Both the position numbers and the translations under genes were made by a program. Source: Limnohabitans sp. T6-5 (GTDB taxonomy: Bacteria > Pseudomonadota > Gammaproteobacteria > Burkholderiales > Burkholderiaceae_C). From it: a DNA stretch of 64,000 bases. The DNA is taken from NCBI RefSeq assembly GCF_003063315.1, contig NZ_NERV01000001.1:682001-746000 (forward strand). Direction: 5' to 3'. The notes under the pieces are model-generated. The model worked only from the letters and a program-made list of their open reading frames with translations, was not told the DNA's origin and did no database searches. This document shows positions 1 through 9,091 of this stretch, piece by piece; the first letter of the stretch is position 1, and each line of letters starts with the position of its first letter.

Positions 1-665
1 TGCTGTGGGAAGCCATGCACGGCACCATGCGCCTGACGGCCATGGTGGTGTTCATCCTGATCGGCTCACGCGTGTTCAGCCTGGTGTTCCAGGGCGTGGA
101 CGGTGCCAAGTGGGTCGAACACCTGCTGTCGGGGCTGCCCGGTGGTCAAGTGGGCTTTTTGATCGTGGTGAACGTCTTCGTGTTCTTCCTGGCCTTCTTC
201 CTCGACTTCTTCGAGATCGCCTTCATCATCGTGCCCATGTTGGCTCCAGTGGCCGACAAGATGGGCATTGACCTGATCTGGTTTGGCGTGCTGCTGTGCG
301 TGAACTTGCAAACCAGCTTCATGCACCCACCGTTTGGCTTTGCGCTGTTTTACCTGCGTGGCATTGCCGACACCATGTTCAAAGAAAAACGCATCCCCGC
401 TCCGATCAAGACCAACGACATCTACATGGGCTCCATCCCCTGGGTGATCATGCAGATCATGCTGGTCGTGATCGTGATCTTCGTGCCGCAATCGGTCACA
501 GCCTTCCTGGACAAAGCCGAGGTGGTGGACATCAATTCAGTGGTGCTGGAGGCGGCTCCTGCGCCCGATGAAGCGCCTGCCCCCGATGCCAATGCCCCGG
601 CTACCGATGCGCGCACATCGGATGACCCGATGAAAGACTTGCCTGGCGCCAACGACAAGAAATAA
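1..665 (+). CDS. TRAP transporter large permease (DctM family), C-terminal part
   Basis: This is the 3' end of a gene that starts before the window; the frame is open to the left edge, reading from base 3. About 220 residues are visible. They contain several strongly hydrophobic segments, including the motif FEIAFIIVPMLAP and the stretch LQTSFMHPPFGFALFYLRG, both typical of the C-terminal half of DctM permeases, the 12-helix subunit that moves organic acids with sodium. After the last helix, the final 45 residues form an unusual Ala/Pro/Asp-rich tail (for example EAAPAPDEAPAPDANAP) that most DctM proteins lack. A clear terminator follows. A TRAP solute-binding protein gene lies about 900 bases downstream but on the opposite strand, so the two need not be partners. 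Confidence 0.88.
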   Translation, partial: LWEAMHGTMRLTAMVVFILIGSRVFSLVFQGVDGAKWVEHLLSGLPGGQVGFLIVVNVFVFFLAFFLDFFEIAFIIVPMLAPVADKMGIDLIWFGVLLCVNLQTSFMHPPFGFALFYLRGIADTMFKEKRIPAPIKTNDIYMGSIPWVIMQIMLVVIVIFVPQSVTAFLDKAEVVDINSVVLEAAPAPDEAPAPDANAPATDARTSDDPMKDLPGANDKK

Positions 666-689
666 ACAACGACTACTCCTTGAGTCCAG

Positions 690-734
690 GCACCTCGTCA
701 GCATGGCCTGAATTGCTGACGCGGTGCTTTTTTT
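690..734 (+). terminator. Rho-independent terminator after the TRAP permease
   Basis: A 14-base arm at 690-703 pairs with 714-727 with one mismatch and is followed by seven T. It ends the TRAP permease transcript. It also argues against a GTG start at 724 for the next gene, which would lie inside the hairpin. Confidence 0.85.
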
Positions 735-753
735 ATTTCCCCTGTGGATCGCC

Positions 754-1227
754 ATGCCCGTTACCGAAGCCTCTTCTACGCTGCCCTACCCCTACCAGTC
801 CCCCTCACAGGCCATGAGCGAGCAGGCTTTTGGCCCGCTGTTCAAGGCATTGGCATGGAGCATGGTGCTGGCTTTGCTGGTTTGGTACTGGCGTCTGGGC
901 ATCGACTGGCAATCTCGCCAGGGCATCCTGAGTGCGGTGGTCATCAGCATGATGGCTTTCACCGCCTGGCACATCCAGCGCAGCCGCATCACGTTGGACA
1001 CCGATGCCATCGAACAGACCTGGATGTGGCGCCGCCGCGTCACCTTGAAGGAGCTGGCTTTCGTCAAAGTCATGCGCGTCCGTGGGCTGGAGTTCCTCAT
1101 CGCCCCCCGCATCTATGTGCGCAACCTGGGCGGCACATTCACCTTCTTTTACTGCCATGACCGGGCCATGCTGGACGAATTCGCCCGTCTGGCCGAAGCC
1201 CTGAAACGTCACGAACAGCGAGTCTGA
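754..1227 (+). CDS. Small membrane protein with PH-like C-terminal domain
   Basis: A protein of 157 residues with no firm name. Two hydrophobic segments (about residues 28-45 and 52-68) form a hairpin in the membrane. They are followed by a soluble region with alternating beta-like stretches (RITLDTDAIEQTWMWRRR, then LEFLIAPRIYVRN), which resembles the bacterial PH/YcxB-type domain. The start at 754 is chosen because the in-frame GTG at 724 lies inside the upstream terminator; 814 is a possible later start. The gene stands alone between a terminator and a repeat region. Its function is unknown, and the PH-like reading is an inference from the pattern only. Confidence 0.6.
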   Translation: MPVTEASSTLPYPYQSPSQAMSEQAFGPLFKALAWSMVLALLVWYWRLGIDWQSRQGILSAVVISMMAFTAWHIQRSRITLDTDAIEQTWMWRRRVTLKELAFVKVMRVRGLEFLIAPRIYVRNLGGTFTFFYCHDRAMLDEFARLAEALKRHEQRV

Positions 1228-1238
1228 CACGCCGCCTC

Positions 1239-1515
1239 GTCGGACTCTTTGCGTGCCGACTTACGCGATGTGTGTCTGTTTGCAGGTCGGTGGTCAAAGA
1301 CTCCGACGTTAAGGGTGAATCCACCACCACACTCATGCGGGCAATGGCTGCAAAGTGGAGGTTTGTCGGACTCTTCGAGTGCTGACCTACGGGATGCTTG
1401 TCCTTCGTAAGTCGCTGGTCGAAGACTTCGACGTTAGCGGCAGATTCACCACCACACCCATGCGGGCAGTGGCTGCAAAGCGGAGGCTTGTCGGACTCTT
1501 CGAGTGCCCACCTGC
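1239..1515. repeat. Tandem REP-like repeat, about 125-bp unit, two full copies plus a third edge
   Basis: The marker GTCGGACTCTT recurs at 1239, 1365 and 1490, giving periods of 126 and 125 bases. Each unit holds two inverted relatives of one short element: a forward arm like GGTCGGTGGTC...CCGAC (about 1284-1307 and 1409-1432) and a reverse arm like GTCGGACTCTTCGAGTGC...CTAC. The same pair, starting with GTAG, occurs at 58974-59095. A GTAG head followed by an imperfect palindrome, in inverted pairs, fits REP/BIME elements. The 360-base gap holds nothing else apart from the terminator of the gene to the right. Confidence 0.75.
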
Positions 1516-1533
1516 AAGAGGTGATTTCTGGCG

Positions 1534-1564
1534 AAAAAAACCCGCCGGGCATGCGCGCGGCGGG
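1534..1564 (-). terminator. Rho-independent terminator after the TRAP solute-binding protein
   Basis: Read on the minus strand, CCCGCCG at 1564-1558 pairs with CGGCGGG at 1547-1541 and is followed by seven T (1540-1534). It lies just after the stop codon at 1588. Confidence 0.85.
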
Positions 1565-1587
1565 CTGGTTTGCAGATCGAAAAACGA

Positions 1588-2667
1588 TCAGAGCTTCTGA
1601 GCCTGCATGAAGCTGTCAAAACGGGCTTCACCGAAACGGAACCACCAGTTCTGATCGGCACGGAACTTGGCGTAGTCTTCGTAGACTTTTTTCCAGCCAG
1701 GGTTCTTGGTGTTCAGTTCGGAATACACGTCCTGCGAGTGCTTGAAGGCCACGTCCATCATTTCTTTCGGGAAAGGCAGGACCTTGGTCTTCTGAGCCGC
1801 CAGCTGTTTGAGTGCACCGGGGTTGAATGCATCGTACTTGGCCTGGATGTCCACATGGGCGAAGGTAGAAGCGGCTTCAATGATGGCCTTGTTTTCAGGG
1901 CTCAGGGCATCGTAGGCTTTTTGGTTGACCATCAGCGTCAGCTGTGGGCCGCCTTCCCACCAACCGGGGTAGTAGTAGAACGGCGCGACCTTGTTCAGGC
2001 CCAGTTTTTGGTCGTCGTAAGGGCTGATCCATTCAGCAGCGTCGATCGTGCCTTTTTCCAGCGATTGGTAAATCTCGCCAGCAGGAATGTTTTGCGCAAC
2101 CACGCCCATACGCTCGAGCACTTTGCCTGCAAAACCACCCACGCGGAACTTCAAGCCTTTCAGGTCGGCCGAAGACTTGATTTCCTTGCGAAACCAGCCG
2201 CCCATCTGGGTGCCGGTGTTGCCCATCATGAAGTTGACGATGTTGTACTTGGCGTAGTGCTCACGCATCAGCTTCATGCCGTTGCCGTGCACCATCCAGG
2301 CCGTCATCTGGCGGCTGTTCAGGCCAAATGGAATGGCGCAGTCCAGGGCGAAGGTCTCGTCCTTGCCAAAGAAGTAATAAGGCGCAGTGTGGGCACATTC
2401 CACGGTGCCGTTCTGTACGCCATCGAGCACACCGAAGGCGGGCATGAGTTCACCGGCGGCGTGGGTGGTGATCTCGAATTTGCCGCCACTCATTTCCTTG
2501 ACTTTTTTGGCAAAAAGCTCAGAACCACCGAAGAGGGTGTCCAGCGACTTGGGAAAGCTCGAAGCCAGACGCCAACGAACGGCACTTTGGGCATGCACAG
2601 CAGGGGCCATGCCTGCGGCCAGCACACCTGCCAAGCCTGCATTTTTGATGATGGAACGACGATCCAT
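1588..2667 (-). CDS. TRAP transporter solute-binding protein (DctP family, TakP-like)
   Basis: A periplasmic binding protein of 359 residues that should capture an organic acid, probably an alpha-keto acid, for a TRAP permease. The start at 2667 is chosen over an in-frame ATG at 2703 because GAGGAG sits 7 bases upstream and the protein then begins with a twin-arginine signal (MDRRSIIKNAG), a hydrophobic core and a cleavage site near AVHAQ. The mature part has the DctP pattern: FRVGGFAGKVLERMG in the middle, then AEWISPYDDQ and a Trp/Tyr-rich stretch (YYYPGWWEGG) as in TakP. No small or large permease gene is beside it on the same strand. The ligand cannot be read from the sequence. Confidence 0.88.
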   Translation of the reverse strand: MDRRSIIKNAGLAGVLAAGMAPAVHAQSAVRWRLASSFPKSLDTLFGGSELFAKKVKEMSGGKFEITTHAAGELMPAFGVLDGVQNGTVECAHTAPYYFFGKDETFALDCAIPFGLNSRQMTAWMVHGNGMKLMREHYAKYNIVNFMMGNTGTQMGGWFRKEIKSSADLKGLKFRVGGFAGKVLERMGVVAQNIPAGEIYQSLEKGTIDAAEWISPYDDQKLGLNKVAPFYYYPGWWEGGPQLTLMVNQKAYDALSPENKAIIEAASTFAHVDIQAKYDAFNPGALKQLAAQKTKVLPFPKEMMDVAFKHSQDVYSELNTKNPGWKKVYEDYAKFRADQNWWFRFGEARFDSFMQAQKL

Positions 2668-2829
2668 GAATGAACTCCTCTTTGAAAAATAAACACACCC
2701 CAAACTTCAGGGCATGGACATAAGCGGTAATGTCTATTTTAGGAACATCCCATACGCGCACCGGGCCGGGTTTACCCTTCCAGAAGCAGATGCCCTGGCA
2801 CAGGAGTGCGGCGTCTGAAGTCTTTTTAA

Positions 2830-4698
2830 CTACTGGCCGATAGACTGACTGGCTGACGGAAAGCGTTGACGGATCGCAGCCTCGATGCCCGCAGAATCCA
2901 GACCCTGCAATGCCAGCAACTTGGCCGGATCACCGTGCTCAATGAACTCATCGGCCAACCCCAATTGCAAGACGGGTCGAACCAGAGCCAACTGTTGCAG
3001 GGCTTCCAACACCGCACTGCCTGCCCCACCCATGACACAACCTTCCTCCACCGTCACGATCTGGCCGTGATCTTTGGCAATCTGCGCCAGCAATTCGGTA
3101 TCAAGTGGTTTGACCCAGCGCATGTTGACCACCGTGGCATTCAACGCCTCGCCTGCCAGCAGCGCCTGGGTCAGCAAGCTGCCAAAAGCCAAAATTGCTG
3201 TACCTTGCCCCACTCGGCGCACTTCACCCTTGCCAAAAGGCAAGGGTGTCAGATCGGCAAAGGGGGCCAAGCCCACCCCGGCACCGCGTGGGTAACGCAC
3301 GGCCACAGGATGGTTTTGCGCGTACGCAGTGCTCAGCAACTGGCGGCACTCGCGCTCATCTGCTGGGCAAGCCAGGCTCATGTTGGGAATGCAACGGATG
3401 AAGGCAATGTCATAGGCCCCCGCATGGGTGGCGCCATCAGCCCCCACCAGACCCGCCCGGTCAATGGCAAACAGCACCGGCAGGTTTTGCAAGGCCACGT
3501 CATGGATCAGCTGGTCGTAGGCTCGCTGCAGAAAGGTCGAATAAATCGCCACCACCGGCTTGAGGCCTTCACAGGCCATGCCTGCTGCAAAGGTCACGGC
3601 ATGCTGCTCTGCAATGCCCACGTCGTAATAACGGTCCGGGAAACGGCGATGAAAATCCACCATGCCCGAGCCTTCACGCATGGCCGGGGTGATGCCAACC
3701 AGTCGGGGGTCTTGCTCGGCCATGTCACACAGCCAATGGCCAAACACTTGGGTGAATGTGGTTTTGGGGGGCGCCGCTGGCGGCAGCAAGCCCACCGCAG
3801 GATCGAACTTGCCGGGGCCATGGTAGGCCACCGGGTCGGCCTCGGCCAGCTTGTAGCCCTGCCCTTTTTTGGTGACCACATGCAAAAACTGTGGCCCGGC
3901 CAGGTGTTTGATGTTTTCCAGTGTCGGAATCAGCGATTCCAGATCGTGTCCATCGATGGGGCCGATGTAATTGAAGCCAAATTTCTCAAACAAGGTGGCG
4001 GGCACCACCATGCCTTTGGCGTGCTCTTCCAGGCGCTTGGCCAGCTCGAACAGAGGCGGGGCATTCTTGAGCACGTTCTTGCCGACGTTCTTGGCGGCGG
4101 CGTAAAACTTGCCACTCATCAGCTGAGCCAGGTAGCGGTTCAACGCCCCCACGGGTGGGCTGATCGACATGTCGTTGTCGTTCAAAATCACCAGCAGTTT
4201 GCAATCTTCCACCCCGGCGTTGTTCAAGGCTTCAAAGGCCATGCCGGCGGTCATGGCCCCGTCACCGATCACGGCAATGGCGTGGCGTGGTTCCCCCTTT
4301 TGACGCGCGGCCAAAGCCATGCCCAACGCGGCCGAAATGCTGGTGGAAGAATGGCCTACGCCAAAGGTGTCGTATTCGCTTTCATCCCGACGCGGAAAGC
4401 CCGATAGCCCGCCCAACTGGCGCAAGGTGGGCATGCGCTCGCGGCGCCCCGTCAAGATTTTGTGGGGGTAGGTCTGGTGCCCCACGTCCCAAACGATGCG
4501 ATCCTGGGGTGTGTTGAAGACGTAATGCAAAGCCACGGTCAGCTCCACCGTGCCCAGGTTGGAGCTCAGATGCCCCCCCGTTTTGGAAACATTGTTCAGC
4601 ACACAAGCACGCAACTCGTCGGCCAGCTGCGGCAAATCGGTGCGCGCCAGTTGGCGCAAATCGGCGGGAGATTGGATGGAATGGAGCAAAGTGGTCAT
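2830..4698 (-). CDS. dxs: 1-deoxy-D-xylulose-5-phosphate synthase
   Basis: Condenses pyruvate and glyceraldehyde 3-phosphate to DXP, the first step of the MEP isoprenoid pathway, with thiamine diphosphate. The length of 622 residues is normal. Visible landmarks are the [15 protein letters not shown] thiamine-binding region with a downstream NDNDMS, the transketolase-like middle domain ([12 protein letters not shown]) and the C-terminal domain ([16 protein letters not shown]). It is the last gene of the xseB-ispA-dxs operon and begins 3 bases after ispA ends, so translation is probably coupled. Confidence 0.98.
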   Translation of the reverse strand: MTTLLHSIQSPADLRQLARTDLPQLADELRACVLNNVSKTGGHLSSNLGTVELTVALHYVFNTPQDRIVWDVGHQTYPHKILTGRRERMPTLRQLGGLSGFPRRDESEYDTFGVGHSSTSISAALGMALAARQKGEPRHAIAVIGDGAMTAGMAFEALNNAGVEDCKLLVILNDNDMSISPPVGALNRYLAQLMSGKFYAAAKNVGKNVLKNAPPLFELAKRLEEHAKGMVVPATLFEKFGFNYIGPIDGHDLESLIPTLENIKHLAGPQFLHVVTKKGQGYKLAEADPVAYHGPGKFDPAVGLLPPAAPPKTTFTQVFGHWLCDMAEQDPRLVGITPAMREGSGMVDFHRRFPDRYYDVGIAEQHAVTFAAGMACEGLKPVVAIYSTFLQRAYDQLIHDVALQNLPVLFAIDRAGLVGADGATHAGAYDIAFIRCIPNMSLACPADERECRQLLSTAYAQNHPVAVRYPRGAGVGLAPFADLTPLPFGKGEVRRVGQGTAILAFGSLLTQALLAGEALNATVVNMRWVKPLDTELLAQIAKDHGQIVTVEEGCVMGGAGSAVLEALQQLALVRPVLQLGLADEFIEHGDPAKLLALQGLDSAGIEAAIRQRFPSASQSIGQ

Positions 4699-4701
4699 GA
4701 C

Positions 4702-5610
4702 TTAATGGGTTCGTTGCACCACCATGGCGGCCAGGGCGCGCAAGGGCATCAGTCGCTCGGCGGGCAAACCGGTGTCTGTGAGTGCTTGCGCAGCTTCCTG
4801 CGCCAATTGATCGGCCAGGCGCTGCGCAGGCTCCAGGCCCATCAGCGCCACATAGGTGGGTTTGTCAGCCGCCGCGTCTTTGCCCGCTGTCTTGCCCAGG
4901 GTGGCGGAATCGGCGGTGACATCCAGAATGTCGTCCACCACCTGAAACGCCAGGCCCAAAACTTCACCAAATCGGGTCAAGGCTGCGGACGTTTGGGGTG
5001 CTACAGCGGGACAGCAGGCCGCCCCCATTTGCACACCGCACAGCAAAAGCGCACCCGTTTTGAGACGGTGCATCTGGCGCAACTGCGCTTCATCCAGGCG
5101 ATGGCCCACGCTGGCCAGGTCAATCGCCTGCCCCCCGGCCATGCCGTAATAGCCACTGGCGCGGGCCAGTAAACCCACGCAAGAAGCCTGCACCGGGGCG
5201 GGCACCGATCCGTCTTGAGGGGTCAACAACTCAAACGCCAAGGCTTGCAGCGCATCGCCTGCCAGCAAAGCCTGCGCTTGACCAAACTGCACATGCACCG
5301 TGGGTTTGCCGCGTCTTAGCACATCGTTGTCCATGCAGGGCATGTCGTCATGCACCAGTGAATAGGCATGAATCAACTCCAGCGCGCAAGCCGCACGCAA
5401 AGCAGCGGGACTGTCCGCAGGCGCACCGACGGCTTCAGCCGTGGCGTGCACCAGCAGGGGACGCAGACGCTTACCGCCATCGAGCACGGCATATCGCATG
5501 GCCTCGCCCAATTGCGCAGGCGCCTGTGGGTCAACCCATTGCGACAGCGCTGCTTCAACACGGGCCAGATGCGCTTGCATCCAGCCTTTGAAATCCAAAG
5601 CCAAGTTCAT
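4702..5610 (-). CDS. ispA: (2E,6E)-farnesyl diphosphate synthase
   Basis: Prenyltransferase of 302 residues that joins IPP to DMAPP and GPP to give farnesyl diphosphate, the precursor of quinone tails and undecaprenyl carriers. The two Asp-rich motifs are present: DDMPCMDND near residue 90 and DDILD in the second half, together with GKRLRPLL near the N-terminus. The start at 5610 is chosen because it overlaps the xseB stop by four bases (ATGA) and gives the family length; a longer frame reaches 5688 but adds a sequence unlike the family. It sits between xseB and dxs in the usual proteobacterial operon. Confidence 0.96.
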   Translation of the reverse strand: MNLALDFKGWMQAHLARVEAALSQWVDPQAPAQLGEAMRYAVLDGGKRLRPLLVHATAEAVGAPADSPAALRAACALELIHAYSLVHDDMPCMDNDVLRRGKPTVHVQFGQAQALLAGDALQALAFELLTPQDGSVPAPVQASCVGLLARASGYYGMAGGQAIDLASVGHRLDEAQLRQMHRLKTGALLLCGVQMGAACCPAVAPQTSAALTRFGEVLGLAFQVVDDILDVTADSATLGKTAGKDAAADKPTYVALMGLEPAQRLADQLAQEAAQALTDTGLPAERLMPLRALAAMVVQRTH

Positions 5611-5858
5611 GCGCCGTTCCAGGGTTTGAGTTGACCGCCATCCAGTACTTTGATTTGGTCTTCCACGGCCTTGAGCTTGTCTCGGCAAAACGCCAGCAAG
5701 GCCGCGCCCCGTTGGTAACCGGACAACAACAGATCCAGAGGCATTTGACCCGACTCCAACTGCCCCACCAACTGCTCCAGTTCCGACAACGCCGCCTCGT
5801 ATGTGGCGGGCAGTGGCGGCGCTGCGTCCGGGGTCTGGATGGGGGAAGCCTTGGGCAT
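5607..5858 (-). CDS. xseB: Exodeoxyribonuclease VII small subunit
   Basis: Small subunit (83 residues) of the single-strand DNA exonuclease VII, which works with the XseA large subunit encoded elsewhere. The core [18 protein letters not shown] and the helical remainder ending in VLDGGQL are typical. It is the first gene of the xseB-ispA-dxs operon, overlapping ispA by four bases. The 261-base gap to the divergent Rieske gene should hold its promoter. Confidence 0.95.
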   Translation of the reverse strand: MPKASPIQTPDAAPPLPATYEAALSELEQLVGQLESGQMPLDLLLSGYQRGAALLAFCRDKLKAVEDQIKVLDGGQLKPWNGA

Positions 5859-6004
5859 GGGATGATCCGAAAAAACCCTGATTTTAGGCGCTTCGCCTTG
5901 CTTTGACGCATGCCCCAGACCTCACATCGATGCAAAAACCCTGGGAGGCCGGTCTCACAAACACTTGGGGCCAACAGGGGCAAAGGGCCAAACACCTCGC
6001 AGGG

Positions 6005-6048
6005 TACAATCCCTACCTCCTCGACAGGGCGTACCCTGTCATTTTTTT
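6005..6048 (+). promoter_or_regulatory. TACAAT box followed by a terminator-like hairpin in the Rieske gene leader
   Basis: TACAAT at 6005-6010 could be a -10 box, although no good -35 is visible. It is followed by a perfect 7-bp hairpin (GACAGGG-CGTA-CCCTGTC, 6023-6040) and a T-run to 6048, about 70 bases before the Rieske start. It may attenuate transcription, stabilise the leader, or be a leftover terminator. The arrangement is seen; its function is inferred. Confidence 0.45.
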
Positions 6049-6119
6049 GCGCCAGGATCGAAGGATTCAGCGCTTTGTCCCTGCCCCTTCATAGGGGGAG
6101 TCTCTAGGTCAGGTCACCC

Positions 6120-7247
6120 ATGTCTGATTTAAGTCTTCAACTGCAGCAGGCCGCAAGCCAACTACCAGTTTCAACTTATTTCGATGAGGCGCTGTTCCAG
6201 CGCGAATTGAAAACCCTCTTCCAGCAAGGTCCGCGCTACGTAGGCCACCAACTGGCTGTGCCCCATGTGGGCGATTACTATGCCCTGCCCCATGAGGCTC
6301 AAGGCAGGGCCTTGGTGCGAAATGCCCAAGGTGGCGTAGAGCTGGTCTCCAACGTCTGTCGGCACCGTCAAGCCATCATGCTGAACGGTCAGGGCAACCT
6401 GAACACACAGCAAAAAGGCCATGCGGGTGGCAACATCGTCTGTCCCTTGCACCGATGGACCTATTCGCCTGCAGGCGAGCTGCTGGGAGCACCCCATTTC
6501 TCGCACGACCCCTGCCTGAACCTCAACAACTATAAGCTGCAGGCATGGAATGGACTGCTCTTTGAAGACAACGGTCGCAACATCGCTGCCGACCTGGCCC
6601 ATATGGGTCCGCGTTCTCAGCTCAACTTTGAGGGCTACGCGCTCGATCGTGTGGAGTTGCATGAGTGCAACTACAACTGGAAGACCTTCATTGAGGTCTA
6701 TCTGGAGGACTACCACGTCGGCCCCTTCCACCCCGGGCTGGGCCAGTTCGTCACCTGCGACGACCTGAGTTGGGAGTTCAAGGAGCACTATTCGGTGCAA
6801 ACCGTGGGTGTATCGGGCGGTTTTGGCAAACCCGGCTCGGACACCTACAAAAAATGGCATGAGGTGCTTCTGAAATACCGCAACGGCGCCTTGCCAGAGC
6901 GCGGTGCCATCTGGTTGACCTACTACCCACACATCATGGTCGAGTGGTACCCGCATGTGCTGACGGTCTCGACCCTGCACCCGATCAGTGTGGACAAGAC
7001 CCTGAACATGGTCGAGTTCTACTACCCCGAAGAAATCGTTGCCTTCGAGCGCGAATTCGTCGAAGCCCAGCAGGCCGCCTACATGGAAACCTGCATCGAA
7101 GACGACGAGATCGGCGAACGCATGGACGCAGGACGCAAAGCCCTGCTGGCGCGGGGCGACAATGAAGTGGGCCCTTATCAGAGCCCCATGGAAGACGGCA
7201 TGCAGCACTTCCATGAGTGGTACCGCCGCCAGATGCCTCCCCTCTGA
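6120..7247 (+). CDS. Rieske [2Fe-2S] oxygenase, alpha subunit
   Basis: Oxygenase component of 375 residues of the ring-hydroxylating/choline monooxygenase-like family. Rieske ligands are visible as C80-x-H82 and C108-x2-H111. The non-haem iron site follows as NWK-x-FIEVYLEDYHVGPFHP with H199 and H204. The spacing between the two Rieske pairs is longer than the usual 17 or so residues, because of a Gly/Gln-rich loop. No ferredoxin or reductase gene is adjacent, so electrons must come from elsewhere. It is followed after 13 bases by a DMT permease and then a sulfurtransferase, suggesting one transcription unit. The substrate is not recognisable. Confidence 0.88.
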   Translation: MSDLSLQLQQAASQLPVSTYFDEALFQRELKTLFQQGPRYVGHQLAVPHVGDYYALPHEAQGRALVRNAQGGVELVSNVCRHRQAIMLNGQGNLNTQQKGHAGGNIVCPLHRWTYSPAGELLGAPHFSHDPCLNLNNYKLQAWNGLLFEDNGRNIAADLAHMGPRSQLNFEGYALDRVELHECNYNWKTFIEVYLEDYHVGPFHPGLGQFVTCDDLSWEFKEHYSVQTVGVSGGFGKPGSDTYKKWHEVLLKYRNGALPERGAIWLTYYPHIMVEWYPHVLTVSTLHPISVDKTLNMVEFYYPEEIVAFEREFVEAQQAAYMETCIEDDEIGERMDAGRKALLARGDNEVGPYQSPMEDGMQHFHEWYRRQMPPL

Positions 7248-7260
7248 ACAGAAAACACCG

Positions 7261-8148
7261 ATGCAAGCCTCCTGGATGCTCCTTGCTTCGCTGTTTTTCG
7301 CATCGATGAGCGTTTGCATCAAATATGCATCCACTCATTTCAATACATTTGAGTTGGTCTTTTACCGGGGCCTGATCGGCATCGCCTTCATGGCGGCCTT
7401 GTGCCGGGTGCAGCGAGTATCGTTGCGCACTGCGATCCCCATGATGCATATCTGGCGCTCGATCATTGGCGTGGCCTCCTTGTCGGCCTGGTTTTATGCC
7501 ATTGCCCACTTGCCCCTGGCCACAGCCATGACGCTCAACTACATGAGTGGCGTCTGGGTGGCGGCCTTTTTGATCGGCGGCACCCTGGTCATGGGGCGCT
7601 TGCAAGATGCGGGCAAACAAGGCCCCATCGTGCTCACCGTGATTGCGGGCTTCAGCGGTGTGATCATGATCTTGCGCCCCACCATCGAACAAAACCAGCT
7701 GTTTGCGGGCGTGATTGGATTGCTTTCAGGTCTGGGCGCTGCAATGGCCTATATGCAAGTGGCTGCACTGGGACGTGTGGGTGAGCCTGAATCGCGCACC
7801 GTTTTTTACTTCTCGATCGGCAGCACCATCGTAGGGGCCATTGCCATCGTGTTCACAGGTGCCAGTGCATGGACCTGGCCAGAAGCCTTGTGGCTTTTAC
7901 CCATCGGCGTGCTGGCTGCACTGGGACAACTGAGCATGACCAAGGCGTACAGCAGTGGAGCCACCTTGGTGGTAGCCAACTTGCAATACTCAGGCATCGT
8001 GTTTGCGGCCTTGTTTGGGCTGTTTTTGTTTGGCGACCAGATTCCCTTCATGGGCTGGGCTGGCATGGGGCTCATCATCGCCAGCGGCATTGCTGCCACA
8101 GTCCTGCGCAACAGAGCCTTGCCCACAGCTCCCGCAGAAGAACACTGA
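7261..8148 (+). CDS. DMT-superfamily permease with EamA repeats
   Basis: An inner-membrane permease of 295 residues with about ten hydrophobic helices in two homologous halves, the standard EamA layout. The first half begins with MLLASLFFASMSVCIKYAS and the second with VIGLLSGLGAAMAYMQVAAL. The start at 7261 is the first ATG after the Rieske stop and gives the normal length. It probably moves a small metabolite linked to the Rieske enzyme, as both are in one short operon. The substrate is unknown. Confidence 0.85.
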   Translation: MQASWMLLASLFFASMSVCIKYASTHFNTFELVFYRGLIGIAFMAALCRVQRVSLRTAIPMMHIWRSIIGVASLSAWFYAIAHLPLATAMTLNYMSGVWVAAFLIGGTLVMGRLQDAGKQGPIVLTVIAGFSGVIMILRPTIEQNQLFAGVIGLLSGLGAAMAYMQVAALGRVGEPESRTVFYFSIGSTIVGAIAIVFTGASAWTWPEALWLLPIGVLAALGQLSMTKAYSSGATLVVANLQYSGIVFAALFGLFLFGDQIPFMGWAGMGLIIASGIAATVLRNRALPTAPAEEH

Positions 8149-8163
8149 CAAAGGAGAAGCACC

Positions 8164-9021
8164 TTGTACAACCTGTTGATCACCGTCGCCCAACTTCAAG
8201 CCTTGCAACAACAAGGCGCAGCGTTAGCCGTGCTGGACTGCAGTTTTGATCTCATGAAGCCTGATTCGGCTGACCAGGGGTTTCAGACTGAGCACATTGC
8301 CGGGGCAATGCAAGCCCACCTGGACCGTGACCTGAGCACGCATGATGCCAGTCAAGCCGTCAATGGCGGGCGCCACCCCCTACCCCAACGCGAGTCCGTG
8401 GCCCGCTGGCTAGGTCAAATGGGCATCCGCAACAGCGCGCAAATCGTGGTGTATGACCGCAATGCCAGCCAGTATTGCGGGCGCTTGTGGTGGATGATCA
8501 AATGGTTGGGGCACGACGCTGTGGCCGTTCTGGATGGCGGGTTGCAAGCCTGGAAAGCCCAAGGTGGGCCTCTGGTATCCGGCCCTGCCACAACAGGCCA
8601 AGCCACAAATTTTGAGCTCAAAGCGCCCTTGCGGCGCCTGGTTTTAACTGAAGACGTGGTGTCTCAACTGGCTCGCCCCACACAAACCATTATCGACGCC
8701 CGCGCAGCCGCTCGCTACCGTGGCGAGGTGGAACCACTCGACCCGATTGCGGGACACATCCCGGGCGCGCTGAACCGGCCATTCACCGACAATTTCACGA
8801 CCCAGGGATTCTTCAAACCCACCGATGTGCTGAAAGCCGAATGGGAGCAAGTCCTGGCAGGGCGCAACGCAGAAACGGTGATTCACCATTGCGGCAGCGG
8901 CGTGACAGCGGTCCCCAACCTGTTGGCCATGGAGTTGGCCGGTTACCCTCCCGCTGCCTTGTATGCGGGCAGCTGGAGTGAATGGTCACGCACACCGGGC
9001 TTGCCCTGCGCACAAGGCTGA
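8164..9021 (+). CDS. sseA: Sulfurtransferase, two rhodanese domains (3-mercaptopyruvate type)
   Basis: A tandem-rhodanese protein of 285 residues. The N-terminal domain lacks a catalytic cysteine loop, and the C-terminal domain carries CGSGVTA with C243. This loop matches 3-mercaptopyruvate sulfurtransferases rather than thiosulfate rhodaneses (CRKGVTA). Domain borders are marked by VLDGGLQAWKAQGG and by AGHIPGALNRPF. The start is TTG at 8164: AAGGAG lies 8 bases upstream and no ATG fits. It ends the Rieske-DMT-sulfurtransferase group and stops just before a shared bidirectional terminator. A link to organosulfur use is possible but unproven. Confidence 0.87.
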   Translation: MYNLLITVAQLQALQQQGAALAVLDCSFDLMKPDSADQGFQTEHIAGAMQAHLDRDLSTHDASQAVNGGRHPLPQRESVARWLGQMGIRNSAQIVVYDRNASQYCGRLWWMIKWLGHDAVAVLDGGLQAWKAQGGPLVSGPATTGQATNFELKAPLRRLVLTEDVVSQLARPTQTIIDARAAARYRGEVEPLDPIAGHIPGALNRPFTDNFTTQGFFKPTDVLKAEWEQVLAGRNAETVIHHCGSGVTAVPNLLAMELAGYPPAALYAGSWSEWSRTPGLPCAQG

Positions 9022-9037
9022 AAAGCCACGCCCCATA

Positions 9038-9074
9038 AAAAAACCGCCCTGGGCGCGAACCCGGGCGGTTTTTT
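9038..9074. terminator. Bidirectional terminator between sseA and rplS
   Basis: A-run, ACCGCCC, loop, GGGCGGT, T-run. The hairpin has T-runs on both strands and so serves both convergent genes. Confidence 0.9.
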
Positions 9075-9091
9075 GTACCGTCGAAAAGACT

